A DNA stretch of 64,000 bases from Flagellimonas lutimaris (lineage in GTDB: Bacteria; Bacteroidota; Bacteroidia; Flavobacteriales; Flavobacteriaceae), in the NCBI RefSeq assembly GCF_003581615.1, contig NZ_QXFH01000070.1, forward strand, positions 434,001 to 498,000, in the 5' to 3' direction. Under the pieces are notes generated by a model. It saw nothing but the letters and a program-made list of their open reading frames with translations. It searched no databases and was not told where the DNA came from. Position numbers and translations under genes: made by a program. Below are positions 7,474 to 17,018 of this stretch, in pieces (within the stretch, counting starts at the first letter, position 1; each line of letters starts with the position of its first letter).

Positions 7474-9159
7474 ATGGCAACAGAAGTAAAACAGACAACT
7501 AGGGCGCAGGAATCCACAAACGCAATTGAACGTTTGTATATCACTATGCGTCATTTGTTAAACCGTGGATTTTACAAACCATCTGGTGTTTCCGGTAACG
7601 CGCTTCGAAGTGCACTTTTACTGCTAAGGCCCGAAATTTACGGGACTATAGGGGAGGATAAGGCAGAACTTAATGGGTTGATTTATGTTTTGGAAAGACT
7701 ACCAGAAGGCATAGAGGAATGTCGCTTTATCAATTTGACTTCCGACGAAGGCTTTGCCAAATCACATCTAAAGCCCATTGTGCCCCCCAAAAGAAGAAGA
7801 AACTGTTATCGTATCGACGATGAGCAAATGAACATTGAGATTACCAGGGGCAGGAGCGATATCTATGATATTCTTACCCATCTCACTTTTTTGTTTGTTG
7901 AATCTGGTAAAATCTCCAGAAGAGTTTTGGTTGATGATGGAAATGCCACCATTCGGGATTGGGACAAGCTCACGGAGTTTGTGTTGAGCGAGGAAAAAGA
8001 CAATGATGAACGAGAGGTTGCTCTTATCCATTGTGCCAATATTTTGGGCAGAACCTTTGATGAGGTGGTGGAAATTGAAAATAAGTTGAAGACTCCAGAA
8101 GATCCCGACCATTTTTTAAACGTGATTTATTGGTTGGGCAAATTAGCAATCGAAGAGGAAACCACAGGAAACAAAAGGACCATAACGTTCAGCCCATTAT
8201 TGAGGGAGCGTTTGGGCCACCATATCCATGGAGAAAAGTGGGCCGACAAAATCAAGAAAACGCTAAAGCAGCATAATTTAATGCATAGGCCACTTCACAT
8301 TATCAGTGCCAATATGCACAGTGTTATGAATTCCCTTTTTGCCAAAAAGGCATTGGCCAAAGAGTTTCCGGATAAAGAATCCCTTGATATTTATGAAGCA
8401 TTGGGTTCCGAGAAGCATAAATCACTTAACAAAAAGGTAAAAAACTTTGCCGAAAACAACGGAATGATTTTCTTGGATGATGAATCTGGGGCCAACATTG
8501 ACGTTCAGATTTTTGACACGGCCAAGTTTGGCAATGAAAGCTGCTGCTATAACTTATCGGAGAATATTCCACAGGAAGAAAAACCCGTTATATTTGTGAT
8601 GGACTATGCTTTTGGGGAGCAAGCTTACGAAACTATAGATGAGTTGTTGAAACCTTTGGAAGATGACGGAGATAAAACTTTCCTAAATGTAGATTCCGTC
8701 TCCATTATGGGAAAGGCAGGAATTTTGGAAGGAGGTAAGGGCGACTTAATGATTCCTTCAGCACATATTTTTGAAGGAACAGCGGATAATTATCCCTTTA
8801 GAAATGAATTATGTGCTTCCGATTTTGAAGGTTATGGCTTAAAAGTTATGGAGGGTACCATGGTGACAGTTTTGGGAACCTCTTTACAGAACAGAGATAT
8901 TCTTCAGTTTTTCCACGAATCCACATGGAATGTGATAGGGTTGGAAATGGAAGGCGTGCACTATCAAAAGGCGATACAATCTGCATCGCAAATACGAAAA
9001 AGTATTAAAAAAGATGTGCAAGTGCGATATGCGTACTATGCATCTGATAATCCCTTGGAAACAGGAAGCACCTTAGCCTCGGGTGGATTGGGAACAACAG
9101 GGGTAAAACCTACATATTTAATTACGGACAGGATTTTAAAACAAATATTCAACTCATAG
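7474..9159 (+). CDS. DUF6909 family protein with nucleosidase-like C-terminus
   Basis: A 561-residue protein conserved in Flavobacteriia (DUF6909 from memory). The start is ATGATGGCA at 7471/7474; an earlier in-frame ATG inside the GH3 gene is unlikely. The N-terminal half is helical and unassigned. The C-terminal half contains GLEMEGVHYQ and, about 30 residues later, YAYYASDNPLETG. These resemble the MEG and Ser-Asp signatures of the nucleoside phosphorylase/AMP nucleosidase/MTA nucleosidase fold, in which the Glu contacts the ribose and the Asp protonates the base. Nucleoside processing is therefore a reasonable inference, not an established function. The next gene follows after two bases. 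Confidence 0.8.
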   Translation: MATEVKQTTRAQESTNAIERLYITMRHLLNRGFYKPSGVSGNALRSALLLLRPEIYGTIGEDKAELNGLIYVLERLPEGIEECRFINLTSDEGFAKSHLKPIVPPKRRRNCYRIDDEQMNIEITRGRSDIYDILTHLTFLFVESGKISRRVLVDDGNATIRDWDKLTEFVLSEEKDNDEREVALIHCANILGRTFDEVVEIENKLKTPEDPDHFLNVIYWLGKLAIEEETTGNKRTITFSPLLRERLGHHIHGEKWADKIKKTLKQHNLMHRPLHIISANMHSVMNSLFAKKALAKEFPDKESLDIYEALGSEKHKSLNKKVKNFAENNGMIFLDDESGANIDVQIFDTAKFGNESCCYNLSENIPQEEKPVIFVMDYAFGEQAYETIDELLKPLEDDGDKTFLNVDSVSIMGKAGILEGGKGDLMIPSAHIFEGTADNYPFRNELCASDFEGYGLKVMEGTMVTVLGTSLQNRDILQFFHESTWNVIGLEMEGVHYQKAIQSASQIRKSIKKDVQVRYAYYASDNPLETGSTLASGGLGTTGVKPTYLITDRILKQIFNS

Positions 9160-9161
9160 GT

Positions 9162-10211
9162 ATGGCAGACCAACCAGTAAATCAGAATAACTCGGATGAA
9201 ATCGATTTGAGGCAATTGTTCCAAATGATCGGTAGAGGCTTTCAAAAGTTCTTTAATTTCATTGGCAGCATTTTTAAAGGAATTTTCCACTTGATCGTGT
9301 TAATTCTTCTATTTGTTCAAAAGAATATTATTGTTATCGGGGCTGCGGCAATAATTGGAGGTGTCGGAGGATTTATTTTAGATAGGGTACTGCCGGAAAA
9401 ATATATTTCTAAAATGGTGGTGGAACCTAACTTTAATAGTGTTCAACAGTTGTACAACAACATAGTATTTTATAATGATTTAGCGGAGGCAAAGGATTCG
9501 GTTGCCCTAGCAACCTCATTGAACATTACCGAACACGAAGCGGCCAGTATTAAAGAAATTTTCGCCGACTCATATTCCGATGAAAACCAGAAGATAAAGC
9601 TATTTGACCAATTTATCCGTGGATTGGACACTACGACGGTAAAGGCAATAGATTATGAGAACTACTTGCAAAACTTTAATTCTATGGATGCGAGGTTTCA
9701 CCAGATTTCAGTGATCAGCACCGATAATAGAGTGGCCAAGAAAATACAACCAGGAATTATCAACTCTATTTCCGTCAATGAATACTTCAAGTTACAGAAG
9801 AGAATCAATGATGAGAACCTAGACCTCCAAGAAGATATTTACAAAAACCAATTGGTGGAAATAGATTCGCTTCAAAGCTTATATAGGACTGTTTTGGTCA
9901 AGGAAGCAGACAAACCAATGCAGGGAACTAGCATCAATATGGCCGAGGGAGGAGACTCTAAAGGAAGAGAACTTGCCCTAATACAGGAAAAAGATATATT
10001 AAAAGAAAGATTGGTCGAATTGAATGAAGAAAGGGCCAACAAGTCAAATATAATAAACGTGATCAGTGATTTCCCCTCAAGAGGTGTAGAGCAAAAGGGA
10101 ATCTGGAACAGCTATAAGTTTAAACTACCTATTTTATTATTGATATTGGTGTTCGGCATCTTGGCATTGTTGGAACTTAACAGGTATTTGAAATCCTACA
10201 ATCAAAAATAA
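9162..10211 (+). CDS. Wzz-like polysaccharide chain-length/co-polymerase protein
   Basis: A 349-residue inner-membrane protein with an amphipathic N-terminus, a first membrane region (about residues 42-75), a large periplasmic helical domain with coiled-coil character (about 200-300), and a second membrane helix (about 322-342, LPILLLILVFGILALLEL) before a short basic tail. This is the topology of Wzz/PCP1 proteins that set O-antigen or capsule chain length with Wzy. There is no C-terminal tyrosine kinase domain. Its place as first gene of the sugar locus supports the role. The sequence match to Wzz itself is loose, so the exact class is inferred. Confidence 0.75.
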   Translation: MADQPVNQNNSDEIDLRQLFQMIGRGFQKFFNFIGSIFKGIFHLIVLILLFVQKNIIVIGAAAIIGGVGGFILDRVLPEKYISKMVVEPNFNSVQQLYNNIVFYNDLAEAKDSVALATSLNITEHEAASIKEIFADSYSDENQKIKLFDQFIRGLDTTTVKAIDYENYLQNFNSMDARFHQISVISTDNRVAKKIQPGIINSISVNEYFKLQKRINDENLDLQEDIYKNQLVEIDSLQSLYRTVLVKEADKPMQGTSINMAEGGDSKGRELALIQEKDILKERLVELNEERANKSNIINVISDFPSRGVEQKGIWNSYKFKLPILLLILVFGILALLELNRYLKSYNQK

Positions 10212-10252
10212 TCTAGGTTTTTAGTTTGAGGGAAAATCAAAAAGGGAGTACA

Positions 10253-11029
10253 ATGAGGCGAATCCTGGTAACTGGTTCGAGTGGTCAACTAGGACTAACG
10301 CTACAGGAACAGGCCCATGATTTTACAGAAGCTTCTTTTGATTTCAGAACATCCAAGGAACTTGATATTACCCGACGCGCCCAAGTAACCCAAGTTTTTC
10401 AACATGGGGAGTATGATTTCTGCATAAATTGTGCTGCATATACGAATGTGGAGGAAGCAGAGAAACATCCCAACAAGGCATTTGCTGTCAATGCAGAAGG
10501 GGTAAAAAACCTTGCTGAGGCCTGTAAAATAAAAGGAACCACCTTAATACATCTGTCTACGGACTATGTTTTTGATGGTGAAAAGAAGGGAGGCTACACC
10601 AGTGATGACACTACCAATCCAATCAACGTATATGGAAAGTCCAAGTTGGCCGGGGAAAAATTTATTCAACAGATATTACCCAACCATTTCATAATTCGCG
10701 CATCTTGGTTGTATAGCAAAAAGTACGGCCATAATTTCTATCGTACAATTGTTAAAAAGGCTAAATTGGGAGAGGAGCTTCACATTACCGATGCCCAAAA
10801 AGGATGTCCGACCAATACAGAGGCATTGGCGATATTTATTTTGAAAGAAATCGTAATGGGAAACAAACCTTTTGGAATATATCATTTTACAGATGGCAAG
10901 CCTATGACTTGGCACCAATTTGCTAAGCAAATACTCAGTGAAAATGGATTGACAGGAAAGGTCAAACTTGTTTTGGACACGAATTATCGTACTTTCGCAA
11001 AGCGACCCAAGAATAGTGTTCTATTATAG
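10253..11029 (+). CDS. rfbD: dTDP-4-dehydrorhamnose reductase, probably C-terminally truncated
   Basis: An SDR enzyme for the last step to dTDP-L-rhamnose. The NAD(P)-binding GSSGQLG motif is at the N-terminus, STDYVFDG carries the active-site Ser/Thr, and YGKSKLAGE supplies YxxxK. The start ATG at 10253 has GGGAG eight bases upstream; a TTG at 10226 is less likely. The protein is 258 residues against about 285 for the family: it stops straight after the conserved RPxxSVL segment, where homologues continue for about 30 residues. Downstream frames remain readable for about 90 bases, so a late nonsense or frameshift is likely. Activity is uncertain. Confidence 0.88.
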   Translation: MRRILVTGSSGQLGLTLQEQAHDFTEASFDFRTSKELDITRRAQVTQVFQHGEYDFCINCAAYTNVEEAEKHPNKAFAVNAEGVKNLAEACKIKGTTLIHLSTDYVFDGEKKGGYTSDDTTNPINVYGKSKLAGEKFIQQILPNHFIIRASWLYSKKYGHNFYRTIVKKAKLGEELHITDAQKGCPTNTEALAIFILKEIVMGNKPFGIYHFTDGKPMTWHQFAKQILSENGLTGKVKLVLDTNYRTFAKRPKNSVLL

Positions 11030-11123
11030 AAAAACAAAGCTAGTGAATTTAGGGACCAAATTTGGACTGTTTCAATCAGTCTATAGGAAGAAGATGCAAA
11101 CACCAAAAATGACTTAATATTAA

Positions 11124-12239
11124 ATGAAGAAAAAAGCATTGATTACCGGTGTAACCGGTCAAGATGGAGCTTACCTTAGTGAGTTTCTTTTGAAAAAAGG
11201 CTATGAGGTCCATGGTCTAAAAAGGCGTACTTCTTTGTTCAATACCGACCGAATCGATCATTTATATCAAGACCCCCATGTGGAGAACCGGAATTTTATC
11301 CTTCACTATGGAGATATGACCGATAGTACCAATTTGATTCGATTGATTCAGGAAATCCAACCCGATGAAATTTATAATCTAGCAGCAATGAGCCATGTTC
11401 ATGTGAGTTTTGAAATTCCGGAATATACAGGTAATGCCGATGGATTGGGAACATTAAGGATTTTGGATGCAGTTCGGTTGTTGGGACTTGGAAACAAAAC
11501 ACGAATTTATCAAGCATCTACCTCAGAACTTTATGGAAAGGTGCAAGAGGTGCCTCAGAGCGAAACAACACCATTTTACCCTCGTAGTCCCTATGCCGTT
11601 GCCAAAATGTACGCTTTTTGGATCACGGTGAATTATCGGGAAGCTTATAATATGTATGCCTGTAATGGAATTTTGTTCAACCATGAATCTCCCATTCGTG
11701 GGGAAACTTTTGTAACACGCAAGATTACCCGAGCAACAGCTCGGATCGCCCTAGGTTTACAGGACAAGATTTATCTTGGTAATTTGGATGCGCAGCGGGA
11801 CTGGGGCCATGCCAAGGACTATGTCCGTATGATGTGGATGATTTTGCAGGCCGATGAACCCGAAGATTGGGTGATTGCCACTGGAAAGACTACTCCAGTA
11901 AGGGATTTTGTGCGGATGAGCTTTGAGGAAGTGGGCATTGAACTGGAGTTCAAAGGAAAGGGAGTTGATGAAAAAGCCTATGTAAAAGCCTGTAAAGATC
12001 CAGATTTCCAATTGGAGATAGGTAAAGAGGTTTTGGCAGTGGACCCCAAATACTTTAGACCCACCGAGGTGGACCTGTTGATAGGTGACCCTACAAAGGC
12101 CAGGACAAAATTGGGTTGGGTACCGGAATACAATTTGCAAGGATTGGTGAGGGATATGATGGAAAACGATGTCAAACTCATGCAAAAGGAGCAGTACCTT
12201 AAAGATGGTGGATATCGCATTCTAAATTACTTTGAATAA
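11124..12239 (+). CDS. gmd: GDP-mannose 4,6-dehydratase
   Basis: A 371-residue SDR enzyme that converts GDP-D-mannose to GDP-4-keto-6-deoxy-D-mannose. The cofactor motif [10 protein letters not shown] is at residues 8-17, the catalytic Ser/Thr-Glu block STSELYGK is at about 131-138, and the [10 protein letters not shown] block supplies Tyr and Lys. [17 protein letters not shown] is highly characteristic of Gmd. fcl follows two bases after the stop codon, so the two enzymes of GDP-L-fucose synthesis are coupled. Length and motifs are normal and the assignment is firm. Confidence 0.97.
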   Translation: MKKKALITGVTGQDGAYLSEFLLKKGYEVHGLKRRTSLFNTDRIDHLYQDPHVENRNFILHYGDMTDSTNLIRLIQEIQPDEIYNLAAMSHVHVSFEIPEYTGNADGLGTLRILDAVRLLGLGNKTRIYQASTSELYGKVQEVPQSETTPFYPRSPYAVAKMYAFWITVNYREAYNMYACNGILFNHESPIRGETFVTRKITRATARIALGLQDKIYLGNLDAQRDWGHAKDYVRMMWMILQADEPEDWVIATGKTTPVRDFVRMSFEEVGIELEFKGKGVDEKAYVKACKDPDFQLEIGKEVLAVDPKYFRPTEVDLLIGDPTKARTKLGWVPEYNLQGLVRDMMENDVKLMQKEQYLKDGGYRILNYFE

Positions 12240-12241
12240 AA

Positions 12242-13351
12242 ATGGAACTGGACGCTAAAATATATGTGGCCGGCCATAGAGGTTTGGTAGGTAGTGCCTT
12301 GATGAAATCCCTGAATGAACGGGGCTATAAAAATTTGGTGACTCGGACCCATTCCGAACTGGATTTGACAAATAGTGTTGCGGTAGCCGATTTCTTCTCA
12401 ACTGAAAAACCAGAATATGTTTTTTTAGCAGCAGCAAAAGTGGGAGGGATAGTGGCTAACAATACCTACAGGGCCCAGTTTATCTATGATAATACGATGA
12501 TTCAAAACAATGTAGTCCATCAAAGTTACCTCAATGGGGTCAAGAAGCTTTTGTTTTTGGGCAGTACCTGTATCTATCCCAAAAATTGCCCACAACCCAT
12601 GAAAGAGGATTATTTGCTTACCGATATTTTGGAATATACCAATGAGCCCTATGCCATTGCCAAGATTGCAGGGATAAAACTATGCGAGAGTTATAACCTT
12701 CAATACGGCACTAACTTTATCTCCGTGATGCCCACCAATCTATATGGGCCTAATGATAATTTTGATTTGGAGAAATCCCATGTACTTCCAGCCCTTATCC
12801 GAAAGATTCATTTGGGGAAGGCCTTGGAAGAAGGTAATTGGGGGGCAATCGATGACGATTTGGACAAGTTACCTATAGAAGGAGTTTCTGGAAAGGATAC
12901 GGTTGCGGCCAAGCTGGCCATCCTAAAAAAATATGGGGTGGTCACGGAAGAATCCGATGGGGTAAGTGTTGAAATATGGGGTAGTGGAAAACCCAAAAGA
13001 GAATTCCTTTGGTCCGATGATATGGCAGATGCATGTGTATATATTATGGAAAACAGGGATTTCGCCGATACATATGACGAAGGACAAAAGGAAATAAGAA
13101 ATACACATATCAATATTGGTACAGGAACCGATGTTTCTATCGCAGACCTCGCTGAATTGATCAAGAATCAAATTGGATTTAAAGGGTATTTTGTTTTCAA
13201 TACTACCAGACCTGATGGTACAATAAGAAAGCTGACAGATGTAACAAAACTAAATAGTATGGGTTGGAAGCATTCAGTAGAATTGGAAGATGGCGTACAA
13301 AGACTATACAAATGGTATTTCAATTCACTGGAAGATAAACGTTCAGATTAA
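12242..13351 (+). CDS. fcl: GDP-L-fucose synthase (epimerase/reductase)
   Basis: A 369-residue SDR enzyme that epimerises and reduces GDP-4-keto-6-deoxymannose to GDP-L-fucose. Diagnostic motifs are GHRGLVGSAL (cofactor), GSTCIYPKNCPQP (active-site Ser and Cys) and EPYAIAKIAG (Tyr-x3-Lys). It is about 45 residues longer than the E. coli enzyme because of an insertion around residues 195-240 (between LEEGNWGAIDDD and VEIWGSGKPKREF), as in many Bacteroidota homologues. It lies two bases after gmd. A perfect 10-bp hairpin starts a few bases past its stop codon and may end this first transcription unit. Confidence 0.96.
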   Translation: MELDAKIYVAGHRGLVGSALMKSLNERGYKNLVTRTHSELDLTNSVAVADFFSTEKPEYVFLAAAKVGGIVANNTYRAQFIYDNTMIQNNVVHQSYLNGVKKLLFLGSTCIYPKNCPQPMKEDYLLTDILEYTNEPYAIAKIAGIKLCESYNLQYGTNFISVMPTNLYGPNDNFDLEKSHVLPALIRKIHLGKALEEGNWGAIDDDLDKLPIEGVSGKDTVAAKLAILKKYGVVTEESDGVSVEIWGSGKPKREFLWSDDMADACVYIMENRDFADTYDEGQKEIRNTHINIGTGTDVSIADLAELIKNQIGFKGYFVFNTTRPDGTIRKLTDVTKLNSMGWKHSVELEDGVQRLYKWYFNSLEDKRSD

Positions 13352-13356
13352 ATGAA

Positions 13357-13379
13357 ATCCAAATTTTATAAATTTGGAT
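13357..13379 (+). terminator. Perfect 10-bp hairpin after fcl
   Basis: ATCCAAATTT and AAATTTGGAT pair perfectly around a TAT loop, starting six bases after the fcl stop codon. Only a short T-run (CCTTTTG) follows, so it may terminate weakly or protect the 3' end. The remaining bases up to 13513 hold no coding sequence that I can see. Confidence 0.5.
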
Positions 13380-13513
13380 AAGCCTTTTGATTCAACTTAA
13401 ATTAGGGTCGCCTAGAAAATGGGATGATTAGATGGAAACTGATTATTTGGATTTCGCCTATATGGCAATGTAAGACAAAATCAGGTACGAAATGTTTTTA
13501 ATATAACCTTAAA

Positions 13514-14575
13514 GTGAACCAAAAATCCCAAAAAAATATTTTAATTACCGGAGGGGCTGGTTTTATAGGCTCCCATGTGGTTCGGCGGTTTGTTACCGCA
13601 TATAGTAATTATAGGATTTTTAATCTTGATACCTTGACCTATGCCGGTAATTTGGAAAATCTCAAAGATGTAGAGCAAGCTTCCAACTATTCTTTTGTTA
13701 AAGGAGACATTGTCGATGCAGATTTCGTAAATAATATTTTCTCTCAAAACACCTTTGATGGTGTTGTTCATTTGGCGGCAGAATCCCACGTGGACCGATC
13801 TATTACGGACCCCTTGTCTTTTGTGCGCACCAATGTTTTGGGTACGGTCAATTTATTGAATGCCTCGTTACAAATTGCCAAGGACAACCCGGATTTCTTG
13901 TTTTATCATATCAGCACCGATGAGGTTTATGGAAGTTTGGGTAAAGATGGGTTTTTTACAGAGAAAACGGCATACGACCCCCATTCGCCCTACTCTGCTT
14001 CAAAAGCAAGCTCAGACCATTTTGTGAGGGCTTATGGTGAAACTTACGGACTCCCTTTTGTGATTTCCAATTGCTCCAACAATTACGGACCCAATCAATT
14101 CCCAGAGAAATTGATTCCTCTCTTCATCAACAATATCATTCAAAATAAGGCGTTGCCCGTATATGGCGATGGAAATTATACAAGGGACTGGCTCTTTGTA
14201 AAAGATCATGCCAAGGCTATTGATTTGGTTTTTCATGAAGGAATCAATGGAGAAACGTATAACATCGGTGGGTTTAATGAATGGAAGAACATTGATTTGA
14301 CCCACTTGTTATGTCGATTGATGGATAAAAAGCTGGGAAGAAAAGAAGGCACTTCCAAAGAATTGATCTCCTTTGTCAAGGATCGTCCTGGTCACGACCT
14401 GCGTTATGCCATAGATGCCACCAAAATAAACAAGGAATTGGGTTGGAGTCCATCCGTAACATTTGAGGAAGGACTCGAGAAAACCATAGATTGGTATTTT
14501 GAAAATCAGGAATGGTTGGATCATGTTACTTCGGGAGATTATTTAGATTATTATAAAAAGCAGTATCAAGCATAA
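13514..14575 (+). CDS. rfbB: dTDP-glucose 4,6-dehydratase
   Basis: A 353-residue extended SDR enzyme that makes dTDP-4-keto-6-deoxyglucose. Motifs: [10 protein letters not shown] (cofactor), [10 protein letters not shown] (catalytic Thr-Asp-Glu), and [10 protein letters not shown] (Tyr-x3-Lys). The only start that keeps the whole Rossmann strand is the GTG at 13514; no ATG is available. It leads an rfbB-rfbA-rfbC group with five-base and overlapping junctions. rfbD, the fourth gene of the pathway, is 2.5 kb upstream and separated by gmd-fcl, an unusual split order. Confidence 0.96.
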   Translation: MNQKSQKNILITGGAGFIGSHVVRRFVTAYSNYRIFNLDTLTYAGNLENLKDVEQASNYSFVKGDIVDADFVNNIFSQNTFDGVVHLAAESHVDRSITDPLSFVRTNVLGTVNLLNASLQIAKDNPDFLFYHISTDEVYGSLGKDGFFTEKTAYDPHSPYSASKASSDHFVRAYGETYGLPFVISNCSNNYGPNQFPEKLIPLFINNIIQNKALPVYGDGNYTRDWLFVKDHAKAIDLVFHEGINGETYNIGGFNEWKNIDLTHLLCRLMDKKLGRKEGTSKELISFVKDRPGHDLRYAIDATKINKELGWSPSVTFEEGLEKTIDWYFENQEWLDHVTSGDYLDYYKKQYQA

Positions 14576-14580
14576 AAAAA

Positions 14581-15450
14581 ATGAAGGGAATCATCTTGGC
14601 AGGAGGAACAGGCAGCAGATTGCACCCACTTACCCTTTCGGTAAGCAAGCAGTTGATGCCTATCTACGACAAGCCAATGATTTATTATCCACTTTCAACA
14701 TTAATGTACGCCAGAATCAGGGAAATATTGATTATTTCCACACCTAAGGATTTGCCATTGTTTAAAGAGCTATTGGGCGATGGACAAAAGTATGGTTGTT
14801 CCTTTTCTTATACGGTTCAAGAATCTCCGAATGGACTGGCAGAAGCATTTATTATAGGCGAAGAGTTTATAGGTGATGATAAAGTTGCCCTTATTTTGGG
14901 AGATAACATCTTTTACGGCGCAGGGTTATCCAAATTATTGCAAAGCAATAACAACCCAAATGGTGGAATTATTTATGCATATAGAGTGAATGATCCACAG
15001 CGATATGGCGTAGTAGAGTTTGATGAAAAAGGAAAGGCCATTAGCATAGAAGAAAAGCCAAAGAAGCCCAAATCGAACTATGTGGTGCCGGGGATTTACT
15101 TTTACGACAATGAAGTCATCTCAATCGCCAAAAGCATACATCCTAGCGCAAGGGGCGAATTAGAGATTACTGATGTGAACAAAGAATATTTAAAAAGAGG
15201 TAAGCTTCATGTGAGTATTCTAGACCGAGGCACAGCTTGGCTGGATACGGGGACATTCCAGGCCCTAATGCAGGCCTCACAATTTATTGAAGTAATAGAG
15301 GACCGACAGGGATTGGTGGTCGGTTCCATAGAAGTAGCAGCTTTGGAGATGGGGTATATCGACCAAGGGCAGTTCAAAGAATTGGCAAAACCATTGATGA
15401 AGAGCGGGTATGGTGAACGTTTATTGGGAATTTTGAACAAAGGGAAATGA
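14581..15450 (+). CDS. rfbA: Glucose-1-phosphate thymidylyltransferase
   Basis: A 289-residue nucleotidyltransferase that forms dTDP-glucose from dTTP and glucose 1-phosphate. It has the signature [11 protein letters not shown] followed by [19 protein letters not shown], plus the metal-binding LGDNIFYG and the [20 protein letters not shown] block. Its length is normal. The stop codon overlaps the rfbC start (ATGA), indicating translational coupling. Confidence 0.97.
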   Translation: MKGIILAGGTGSRLHPLTLSVSKQLMPIYDKPMIYYPLSTLMYARIREILIISTPKDLPLFKELLGDGQKYGCSFSYTVQESPNGLAEAFIIGEEFIGDDKVALILGDNIFYGAGLSKLLQSNNNPNGGIIYAYRVNDPQRYGVVEFDEKGKAISIEEKPKKPKSNYVVPGIYFYDNEVISIAKSIHPSARGELEITDVNKEYLKRGKLHVSILDRGTAWLDTGTFQALMQASQFIEVIEDRQGLVVGSIEVAALEMGYIDQGQFKELAKPLMKSGYGERLLGILNKGK

Positions 15451-15992
15451 TAAAGGCAACAGAGACTAAGTTAAAGGGATGTTTTATCATAGAGCCTACA
15501 ATTTATGAAGATGAACGGGGCTATTTTTTTGAGAGTTATAATCACAGGGATTTTTGCAAGGCCATAGGCCAAGAAGTAATTTTTGTTCAGGATAACCAGT
15601 CCTACTCCAAAAAAGGAGTACTTCGAGGATTGCACTATCAGAAGGGTGAGTATGCCCAAGCTAAACTGGTTTCAGTATTGGAGGGTAGAATTCAGGATGT
15701 AGTGGTTGATTTGCGTAAAGATTCTCCTACCTTTGCGCAGTATTTTTCGATTGAGTTGAGTGGCGAAAACAAAAAACAATTGTTTGCGCCAAGAGGGTTT
15801 GCACATGGTTTTTTAACCTTGAGTGACTCAGCAACAGTTTTTTATAAGTGTGATAATTATTACAATATGAAGGAGGAAGGTGGAATTCTGTTTGATGATA
15901 ACGAATTGGGCATTAAATGGAGCGTCTCAAAAAAGGACATATCTATTTCCAAAAAAGATGTAATGTTGCCTTCTTTCAATTGTCTTAAATAG
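15447..15992 (+). CDS. rfbC: dTDP-4-dehydrorhamnose 3,5-epimerase
   Basis: A 181-residue cupin-fold epimerase acting on dTDP-4-keto-6-deoxyglucose. The conserved [18 protein letters not shown] block contains the catalytic His, and [14 protein letters not shown] is the second family signature. It overlaps rfbA by four bases. Together with rfbB, rfbA and the upstream rfbD it covers dTDP-L-rhamnose synthesis. It is followed by a 40-base gap and the CDP-dideoxyhexose module. Confidence 0.96.
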   Translation: MIKATETKLKGCFIIEPTIYEDERGYFFESYNHRDFCKAIGQEVIFVQDNQSYSKKGVLRGLHYQKGEYAQAKLVSVLEGRIQDVVVDLRKDSPTFAQYFSIELSGENKKQLFAPRGFAHGFLTLSDSATVFYKCDNYYNMKEEGGILFDDNELGIKWSVSKKDISISKKDVMLPSFNCLK

Positions 15993-16032
15993 AACATGCC
16001 TTTGTAATGAACTTTTAAAATCCGTAAAATTA

Positions 16033-17010
16033 ATGTTTGACATAAAACTTAAGAGTGGTAAGAGTTTTAAATGTGATGAATCCTCAACAATTTTGGATGC
16101 AGCCAAGAATTCAGGAGTGCTTTTAGAGCATAGCTGTATGACAGCTAGATGCAGAAGTTGTTTGGTTCGGGTTTTAAAGGGAGATGTCGATGATGTATTA
16201 GAAGACAATGTTCTGACGAACGACGAAAAGAAAAATGGATGGGTTCTTACGTGCAATACAAAACCAAAATCTGATCTTATATTAAATGTGGAAGATTTGG
16301 GAGGATATAATATAGTTGAACCAAGAACCTTGCCATGCAAAATTAATAATATTGATAAAGTGTCCGATGACATTATAAAATTGGTTGTTCGACTCGCACC
16401 CAATGCAAATTTTAAATTTTTGGAAGGTCAATATGTGAATCTTATCAAAGGAAGTATCAATAGAAGTTATTCAATTGCCAATGCCAACGGAGAAAGCAAC
16501 CAATTGGAGTTTATAATAAAAAACTATGATAATGGTGTTATGAGTGATTATTGGTTCAATCAGGCAAAAAAAGACGATCTTATTCGGTTGTTTGGCCCTT
16601 TGGGGACATTTTTTTTAAGGGACAAGGATTATAGAAAAGTTATATTTCTGGCAACTGGGACAGGAATTGCACCGGTTATTGCTATTTTAGAACAGTTGGG
16701 TAAATCAAAAAGTCTCAAAGAAAAAATTTTGGTGTTTTGGGGGGGTAGGTTTGAAAACCAGCTTTTCTTGGATAGCCTGCCTGTTGTAGGTGATGATTTT
16801 TATAAAGTTGTTTCAAGACCTAACAACGAGTGGACAGGAAAAACAGGATATGTACAAGATGTTTTAGCGGATTTATTGAATGACTTGACCAATTGTGGAG
16901 TATATGCCTGTGGGTCAAATGATATGATTAAGTCAGCTAAAAAATTGTTGACCGAGATAGGTTTGAAAGAAGAAGATTTTTATTCAGACGCATTTGTAAG
17001 CTCTAATTAA
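16033..17010 (+). CDS. CDP-6-deoxy-delta-3,4-glucoseen reductase (E3)-like flavoprotein
   Basis: A 325-residue protein with an N-terminal plant-type [2Fe-2S] ferredoxin domain (about residues 1-90; CMTARCRSC gives three ligands and LTC the fourth), then an FAD-binding domain (NRSYSIAN at about 150) and an NAD(P)H-binding domain (ATGTGIAPV at about 215). This order is that of AscD/DdhD (E3), which passes electrons from NADH to the E1 dehydrase in 3-deoxygenation of CDP-4-keto-6-deoxyglucose. Its position directly before rfbF-rfbG-rfbH makes this role likely. From here on the DNA is more AT-rich. Confidence 0.9.
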   Translation: MFDIKLKSGKSFKCDESSTILDAAKNSGVLLEHSCMTARCRSCLVRVLKGDVDDVLEDNVLTNDEKKNGWVLTCNTKPKSDLILNVEDLGGYNIVEPRTLPCKINNIDKVSDDIIKLVVRLAPNANFKFLEGQYVNLIKGSINRSYSIANANGESNQLEFIIKNYDNGVMSDYWFNQAKKDDLIRLFGPLGTFFLRDKDYRKVIFLATGTGIAPVIAILEQLGKSKSLKEKILVFWGGRFENQLFLDSLPVVGDDFYKVVSRPNNEWTGKTGYVQDVLADLLNDLTNCGVYACGSNDMIKSAKKLLTEIGLKEEDFYSDAFVSSN

Positions 17011-17018
17011 ATATATAA

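Noticed and set aside
13541-13789. Minus-strand open frames within rfbB
   Set aside because: They lie opposite a firm coding gene and have no recognisable features; similar shadows occur under most genes here.
16033-17010. Assignment of the E3-like protein to a toluene or phenol monooxygenase reductase
   Set aside because: The domain layout would allow it, but its position directly before rfbF, rfbG and rfbH supports the dideoxysugar reductase.
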